Source: an uncultured Psychrobacter sp. (GTDB lineage Bacteria; Pseudomonadota; Gammaproteobacteria; Pseudomonadales; Moraxellaceae). From it: a DNA stretch of 64,000 bases. The notes below the pieces were generated by a model. That model ran no database searches. It saw only the letters and a list, made by a program, of their open reading frames with translations, and was not told the DNA's origin. The DNA lies in contig CANLXO010000002.1 of the NCBI GenBank assembly GCA_947495055.1, forward strand, positions 1 to 64,000. Reading direction: 5' to 3'. The number at the start of each line of letters is the position of its first letter. Within the stretch, counting starts at the first letter, position 1. Below are positions 58,921 to 64,000 of the stretch, in pieces. The position numbers were made by a program, and so were the translations under genes.

Positions 58921-61368
58921 GTGCCTGAGATCAAACGCATTTTGCAACAGATTACCGCTTTAAGTGATGTACCTGAGCCATCCGTACTCAAGCGCTTAAT
59001 CGATGAGCTGCGCGTGACGGATAAAGAGCCTGCGCTTGCTAATCAAAATATACAAGCGCTCATTGACATCTTAACGCTACATCCAGAATACGGCGACGGT
59101 CTGGCCAGTTTTGTACTCAAGCTGATTATTGAGTATCGTCAAATTGCGCTGTATACTGACACAGGCATCATGTCAGATCAGGGCTTTTTTAGTAGTTTTA
59201 GACGTTTGGTAGGTCATAGGTTTTTGCCTATATTGCCACAAGATGATTCTGTTGTTGAATTAGTGGGCTATCTATTTGATAAGCGTACTGATGAGCGCTG
59301 GCTTGCCAATATCGATCGCGACAAGTGGGACAAACTAGTCGAGCTGCTCAAAGTTAAAGACAATCATCTCAACCTTGTCGCAACAGTAAAGAATAGTATT
59401 CTCAATGCTATTATCATCTTATCCTACCGCGTCAGTGGCATTGGTCTTCATCCTGACCTGATGGAGGCGTATCCGCAGATTTTGAATTATTCGGCGTCCT
59501 TTGTCGCGCAAAACCAAGAAGCGGTATTATTTGTCAATCAGTACCGTCAAGCTCATGAGCTAGATACTTTAACTGATATCATTCCTGAACAAGCGGTCGA
59601 TCCTGCGCCGCTGCTCGTCATGCTAGAGCAATGCGAGGATATAGTTGCGACCATACGCAAACGCATTTACAAGACGGGTATCTCCATTCGTTTGACCAAT
59701 ATGATGCTGCGCTTAGATCAAAGCTTGGAGCGTATACGTATATTAACTGAGCTTGTCACCAATGATCTTGAAAAACGTGACCGCGCTATTATTAACCTGA
59801 TTCAGACTATTATTACTACGGCAAACCGCCGCTATAGTATCGGCTATTTAATCGACAATAATACCAAGCTACTCTCGCGAAAAGTCACCGAAAATGCCAG
59901 CCGCGTCGGTGAGCATTATATCAGCACTGATAAAGCGGGCTACCGTAAGATGTTTAAAAAGGCCTCTATCGGCGGCTTTATCATCGCTTTTATGGCGACA
60001 CTGAAGATTTTGGCATATCACTTGGCTCTTGCGCCCATGGGACGCGCCTTTATCAATAGTATGATTTATGGATTGGGTTTTGTCTTTATTCACATCGTTC
60101 ATGGGACGGTTGCGACCAAACAACCCGCGATGACGGCGGCGGCAATTGCTTCAACTATCTCGGACGGCTCTGGTAAAAAGTCACATCAGTTGACCAAATT
60201 ATCAGAGCTAGTCGTTGATATTTTGCGCACTCAATTTGTAGCGATTATGGGTAACGTTATGCTTGCGATACCGGTGGCGCTTATCATCTCATTTGCCTGG
60301 TTGCAATATACAGGCGCACCTATGATAGATGCGATTAAAGCTGAGCACTTGCTTCATGACCTTGACCCCTTTCGCTCCCTTGCTCTACCTCACGCAGCCA
60401 TTGCTGGGGTTTATCTGTTCTTATCAGGGCTTATTGCAGGCTACTACGATAATTTGGCGGTCTACAATAATATTGGCGCGCGTATCAAGCGTCATCGCGG
60501 TCTACAATATATAATGCCAAAGACTTGGCTAAACCGTTTAGGCGGTTTTGTAGAGGCCAACTTGGGCGCTATTATGGGCAACTTTATCTTTGGCGTATTC
60601 TTAGGTAGTACCGCCACTATCGGTTATCTATTTGGTTTGCCTTTAGATATTCGTCATATTGCCTTTGCCTCAGCGAACTTTGCCCATGGTATATTTAACG
60701 TTTCAGCCGACGACATCAGCTGGAGCGTTATATTATTATCTATACTCGGCGTGGCGCTTATCGGCATTGTTAACTTGATGGTGAGCTTTTCACTCGCGCT
60801 ATTTGTCGCGCTACGCTCAAAAGAGGTGCGCTTTTTTGAATGGGGTCGCCTCACCAAACTTATCTTTGGTCATGTTATCAGTCACCCCTCAGACTTTTTT
60901 TGGCCACGGCAAAAGCCTATGAAATATGCGCGTATCGATAGTCAAGGTCATATGATATTTGAGGATATGTCAGGACAAAATGGCGGCAAGCCCTTACCGA
61001 GCAATTATGTGATCAGGCGCTTATCAGATGTCAAAATACTCCCCAAGTCTATAAAAGTCGCTAGTAAAGACAAGGCGGCGATGACTGATATCAAGTATGA
61101 CGCTCAAGCACAAGAAGGGACAGACGCTAATACTAGTGAAGTATGGACTGCGCATACAACCAATATAAATACGTCTTCCAAAAAAATCGTCGATCTCGAT
61201 GATGGCCTAGTCGATGAGGAATTAGGTAGCGTTCCTTATACTGATGACATTCAATATGACAAACAAACTAAAACGTTAAAAGGGGCGCAAAATGATGACA
61301 ACGAGGCGCTAGCTGATCCCAAAGTCCCATTACCTAAACCTAAAAAACCACCTAAATTGCCACAGTAG
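58921..61368 (+). CDS. Gcr-family membrane protein (often labelled site-specific recombinase)
   Basis: The 815-residue protein starts at a GTG (AAGGG upstream). The first 340 residues are soluble and helical. From about 345 to 690 there are six to seven hydrophobic segments (GGFIIAFMATLKILAYHLA, FVAIMGNVMLAIPVALIIS, LGAIMGNFIFGVFLGS), then an acidic tail ending in a Pro/Lys-rich stretch. It resembles the Gcr (COG4389) family. No tyrosine- or serine-recombinase catalytic motif is visible; a multipass membrane protein is a poor fit for a recombinase. Confidence 0.85.
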   Translation: MPEIKRILQQITALSDVPEPSVLKRLIDELRVTDKEPALANQNIQALIDILTLHPEYGDGLASFVLKLIIEYRQIALYTDTGIMSDQGFFSSFRRLVGHRFLPILPQDDSVVELVGYLFDKRTDERWLANIDRDKWDKLVELLKVKDNHLNLVATVKNSILNAIIILSYRVSGIGLHPDLMEAYPQILNYSASFVAQNQEAVLFVNQYRQAHELDTLTDIIPEQAVDPAPLLVMLEQCEDIVATIRKRIYKTGISIRLTNMMLRLDQSLERIRILTELVTNDLEKRDRAIINLIQTIITTANRRYSIGYLIDNNTKLLSRKVTENASRVGEHYISTDKAGYRKMFKKASIGGFIIAFMATLKILAYHLALAPMGRAFINSMIYGLGFVFIHIVHGTVATKQPAMTAAAIASTISDGSGKKSHQLTKLSELVVDILRTQFVAIMGNVMLAIPVALIISFAWLQYTGAPMIDAIKAEHLLHDLDPFRSLALPHAAIAGVYLFLSGLIAGYYDNLAVYNNIGARIKRHRGLQYIMPKTWLNRLGGFVEANLGAIMGNFIFGVFLGSTATIGYLFGLPLDIRHIAFASANFAHGIFNVSADDISWSVILLSILGVALIGIVNLMVSFSLALFVALRSKEVRFFEWGRLTKLIFGHVISHPSDFFWPRQKPMKYARIDSQGHMIFEDMSGQNGGKPLPSNYVIRRLSDVKILPKSIKVASKDKAAMTDIKYDAQAQEGTDANTSEVWTAHTTNINTSSKKIVDLDDGLVDEELGSVPYTDDIQYDKQTKTLKGAQNDDNEALADPKVPLPKPKKPPKLPQ

Positions 61369-61450
61369 CTCTGTATCAGTAGCTTTGTATCAGTAGCTTT
61401 GTATCAGTAGCTTTGTATCAGTAGCTTTGTATCAGTAGCTTCGTATCAGT
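61367..61450. repeat. Six 14-bp tandem units
   Basis: agctttgtatcagt units at 61367-61380, 61381-61394, 61395-61408, 61409-61422, 61423-61436 and 61437-61450; the first and last differ by one base. The first starts in the stop codon of the Gcr gene. Confidence 0.96.
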
Positions 61451-61481
61451 AGCTGTATAAGCTAGTGATGCATAGCCATAC

Positions 61482-61530
61482 AAAAAGGTCTGATGCTAAG
61501 CGATTAAGTACTTAGCTACCAGACCTTTTT
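61482..61530. terminator. Bidirectional terminator between the Gcr gene and apaH
   Basis: AAAAAGGTCTG (61482-61492)/CAGACCTTTTT (61520-61530), with an inner GCTAAG/CTTAGC pair. Confidence 0.9.
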
Positions 61531-61549
61531 TCTGAAGATTTATGAGTTG

Positions 61550-62386
61550 TTATGGTGCTGGACAATTAGCGCTTGAACGTATTACCTGAGCGTCACTTAG
61601 ACGATAGGCGAGCAAGGCATTACCCCAAACGCAGCCGCCATCCAATGCCCGCGCGTGCGGCAAATCGACCTCACCCCTTAGCGCCGCCCAATGCCCAAAC
61701 AATATTTTGCGCGTACGAGGAGCTTGCCAATCAAACCACGGAGCAAAACCCTCTGGCATTGACTCACCTAGGCTAGCGGTAAAGCTAAACTCCAGCGTGC
61801 CATCCTCCTTACACAATCGCATGCGCGTAAAGTAATTGGCAATCGCGCGCATCTTGGTAAAGCCGTGGATATCTGTATGCCAGTCATCGGCACTTTTGCT
61901 ATATAAATGCGGTAGTAGTCGATCTAATTGATTAAGACTACTTTGCAGCTGAGCCTCTAACTGTTTGGCATAGCCAGCTGCTGTCTCAATACTCCAGTGC
62001 GGCGGTATGCCCGCGTGTACAAGGACCGTTTGCTCGTCTGGATACAGTAAAATCGGCTGATGACGTAACCATTCTAGCAATTCATCACAGTCGTCCGCTT
62101 TAAAAATAGGCGCAGTTTTGTCCTTTTTCTTAAGCCGCGCGGCGCCGCGCCAAACGGCAATCAGATTGATATCGTGATTACCAAGTACTGTTGCCGCAGC
62201 GCCCTGTTCACATAGTGATTTAACATATCGTAGCGTATTTAGCGAGTCTTCACCGCGTGCGACCAAATCCCCTGCAAACCATAATTTGTCTTGCTTAGGA
62301 TCAAAATCTAACTTATCAATTAATTGTAAAAACGCGGCGTGGCAACCCTGCAAGTCACCGATGACATACTGATGGCGAAAACTCAT
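61550..62386 (-). CDS. apaH: Symmetrical bis(5'-nucleosyl)-tetraphosphatase
   Basis: Hydrolyses Ap4A; a metallophosphatase with GDLQGC (about 11-16), FAGDLVARGEDS, VLGNHDI and VHAGIPP motifs. 278 residues is the normal length. It is downstream of rsmA on the same strand, 34 bp away. apaG, usually between them, is absent. Confidence 0.97.
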   Translation of the reverse strand: MSFRHQYVIGDLQGCHAAFLQLIDKLDFDPKQDKLWFAGDLVARGEDSLNTLRYVKSLCEQGAAATVLGNHDINLIAVWRGAARLKKKDKTAPIFKADDCDELLEWLRHQPILLYPDEQTVLVHAGIPPHWSIETAAGYAKQLEAQLQSSLNQLDRLLPHLYSKSADDWHTDIHGFTKMRAIANYFTRMRLCKEDGTLEFSFTASLGESMPEGFAPWFDWQAPRTRKILFGHWAALRGEVDLPHARALDGGCVWGNALLAYRLSDAQVIRSSANCPAP

Positions 62387-62420
62387 AACGCTTTACTAGT
62401 CCTATCTGATATTTTAATTT

Positions 62421-63284
62421 TTAAACTTCAGAGCGCTGAGCTTGATTGCTCAAATTAACAAAGTCGCTGACACTGAGCGTTTCAGGGCGCGCTTGTGGAT
62501 CGATACCACACTGTGCAAAATCGTCTTCGCTCAACGTCGGTAGCAGCGTTGACTTTTTAAAAATAGCACGCAAAGTCTTGCGGCGATGATTAAAAGTCTC
62601 GCGCACCACAATGGCGAAATAACCCTCATCCTCTGCGACCACAGGCTTGACCACATGAGGCGTCAAGCGAAACACGGCGCTGGTGACTTTAGGCGGCGGA
62701 TTAAAAGCGCCGCGCGGTACTGTCAGTAGATAGTCCGTCTCGCAGTGATATTGCATAATGACCGATAATCGTCCATAAGTCTTACTCCCGACATCAGCAG
62801 TGATACGCTCAACCACTTCTTTTTGCAGCATAAAATGCATATCTTGAATCACATCAGCAAAATCTAATAAATGAAACAATATGGGCGTAGATATATTATA
62901 AGGCAAATTACCTACTACCCGCAGCTGACCGCGCTCTTGATTATACAATTCGCGGTAGTCAACATGCATGGCATTGGCTTTGATAATGGTAAAGTTGGGA
63001 TGACTGTTGGCCCCAATTCGAATACGTAAGCTGTCTGCTAGATCACGGTCTAACTCAACTACCGTCATGGCGTTAACCTCCGCAAGTAGCGGCTCAGTCA
63101 GTGCACCCATACCAGGACCAATTTCAACCAAATTATCATCGCGCTCTAAACGAATGCTATCGACGATTTGACGAATAATGCTACCATCGTGCAAGAAGTT
63201 TTGACCAAAACGCTTACGCGGCTGATGCTTAGCGCCTCGCAAGTTGGCGTTGAGTGACTGAACATCAAAGGTATTTTTAGACAT
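62421..63284 (-). CDS. rsmA: 16S rRNA dimethyladenosine transferase
   Basis: Methylates the A1518/A1519 pair (KsgA). The 287 residues have the N-terminal [14 protein letters not shown] motif [12 protein letters not shown], the adenine pocket [12 protein letters not shown], and an RRKTLRAIF signature in the C-terminal domain. It is downstream of pdxA, as in E. coli. Confidence 0.97.
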   Translation of the reverse strand: MSKNTFDVQSLNANLRGAKHQPRKRFGQNFLHDGSIIRQIVDSIRLERDDNLVEIGPGMGALTEPLLAEVNAMTVVELDRDLADSLRIRIGANSHPNFTIIKANAMHVDYRELYNQERGQLRVVGNLPYNISTPILFHLLDFADVIQDMHFMLQKEVVERITADVGSKTYGRLSVIMQYHCETDYLLTVPRGAFNPPPKVTSAVFRLTPHVVKPVVAEDEGYFAIVVRETFNHRRKTLRAIFKKSTLLPTLSEDDFAQCGIDPQARPETLSVSDFVNLSNQAQRSEV

Positions 63285-63432
63285 ATAAACTTCTTAATAA
63301 GCAGAGTAACAAACAAATTATGCAACTATGAATACCGCCGTATTGCGGTAAAAAGCATTTTGGATTATAGCATAGCTCACAGGCAGTAATTTTACAGCAT
63401 GCATTGTATTGCTAAGACTAGAGCGTTTAAAA

Positions 63433-64000
63433 CTACTCTATAAGTGATTTGTTCGCCATCTCATTTGCCATCATTAGCGCCTGATACAGGCTAGTTGCAC
63501 TAGCGCCGCCGCGACCTGCTAGATCAAGCGCCGTACCATGATCGACAGAGGTGCGAATATAAGGCAGACCTAGCGTTAGATTCACGGTATCACCAAAGCC
63601 GTGTGATTTTAGCACTGGCAAGCCCTGATCGTGATACATGGCAATGACCGCGTCGCAGTTGGCTAGATGCCTTGGGGTAAATAGCGTGTCTGCTGGCATC
63701 GCCTCGCTGATATTAACGCCTTTAAAGATAAACTCTTGCAAGACAGGATTGATAATATCACGCTCCTCAAGCCCCAAATGACCGCCCTCGCCAGCGTGTG
63801 GATTGAGACCGCAAACTAAGATACGCGGCGCATCCAGTCCAAACTTAGTACGCATATCATCAATGACGATCTGTACCGTTTGTCTGACATTGTCTTGAGT
63901 AATAGCGGCAGGGACATCTCTTAGTGCTAAATGAGTCGTCACAAGAGCGACTTTCATGGCAGGATTGGCGAGCATCATGACGACTTTGTCATAGCCACTT
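63433..64000 (-). CDS. pdxA: 4-hydroxythreonine-4-phosphate dehydrogenase (5' end outside the window)
   Basis: Vitamin B6 synthesis enzyme. The frame continues past the internal Met codons near 63978 to the window edge (the edge codes [10 protein letters not shown]), so the true start lies beyond 64000. The visible part has [44 protein letters not shown] with metal-binding His, and [11 protein letters not shown]. It leads the pdxA-rsmA-apaH block. Confidence 0.96.
   Translation of the reverse strand, partial: SGYDKVVMMLANPAMKVALVTTHLALRDVPAAITQDNVRQTVQIVIDDMRTKFGLDAPRILVCGLNPHAGEGGHLGLEERDIINPVLQEFIFKGVNISEAMPADTLFTPRHLANCDAVIAMYHDQGLPVLKSHGFGDTVNLTLGLPYIRTSVDHGTALDLAGRGGASATSLYQALMMANEMANKSLIE

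Noticed and set aside
58921..61368. Mobile element implied by the recombinase family name
   Set aside because: No flanking repeats, no integrase motifs, and normal housekeeping surroundings.
61367..61450. Possible CRISPR array
   Set aside because: Units of 14 bp are directly adjacent without spacers, and no cas genes are present.

Overview
The window looks like chromosome of a Psychrobacter-type gammaproteobacterium (Moraxellaceae). This rests on the trpGDC cluster without trpE, a lysS-dnaX neighbourhood, a pdxA-rsmA-apaH block without apaG, the mid-to-low GC content, many small lineage-type lipoproteins and numerous short tandem duplications. It is inferred from gene content and protein character, not from a database search. 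No prophage, CRISPR array, complete insertion sequence, rRNA or tRNA gene was recognised. The DNA is mostly conserved housekeeping sequence separated by short, variable accessory patches.

Layout. 1-4274 (minus): dnaX (3' end off the window), lysS and prfA. 4544-5689: a FabH-type ketoacyl-ACP synthase. 6062-7334: nicotinamide riboside uptake and kinase (pnuC plus a NadR-type kinase). 7416-12689: membrane proteins, a DMT exporter, the lysozyme inhibitor MliC, a methyltransferase and three uncharacterised small proteins. 12878-17065: hrpA. 17278-19212: an accessory patch with an unknown lipoprotein, a MITE-like palindromic element, the stump of an anion symporter gene and a tiny acidic protein. 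19262-24748: a DUF1275 protein, fabI, folE, a lipoprotein MsrA-MsrB fusion and an iron alcohol dehydrogenase. 24980-31560: yejABEF peptide importer genes interrupted by gloB. 31797-37498: serC, a probable divergent holD, 4.5S RNA, a SIMPL protein, a DUF4124 protein and glnA. 38318-42616: trpG-trpD-trpC, an Smr protein and a 3-methyladenine glycosylase. 42668-46866: an MscS-type channel and a BtuB-like receptor. 46992-49432: an S-adenosylhomocysteine riboswitch followed by ahcY-metF. 49666-52423: rsmE and a PAS-GGDEF-EAL protein. 52759-58682: two acyl-CoA dehydrogenase paralogues flanking a ribbon-helix-helix protein and a PHB-depolymerase-type hydrolase. 58921-61368: a Gcr-family membrane protein. 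61550-64000 (minus): apaH, rsmA and partial pdxA.

Functional links. ahcY and metF are adjacent steps of the activated-methyl cycle under one SAH-sensing leader. PnuC and the kinase form an NAD salvage pair. The Yej genes form a peptide ABC importer. The dehydrogenase and hydrolase cluster points to acyl-chain catabolism.

Most noteworthy observations: an A6 run in dnaX where a -1 shift would end translation after three codons and give a gamma-sized product, next to a hexanucleotide (Glu-Pro)n repeat; the SAH riboswitch, whose helices are kept by compensatory pairs; a 153-bp MITE-like palindrome; a holD candidate enlarged by a low-complexity insert; and a GGDEF-EAL protein with a decayed cyclase site. 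I found no clearly new multi-gene system.
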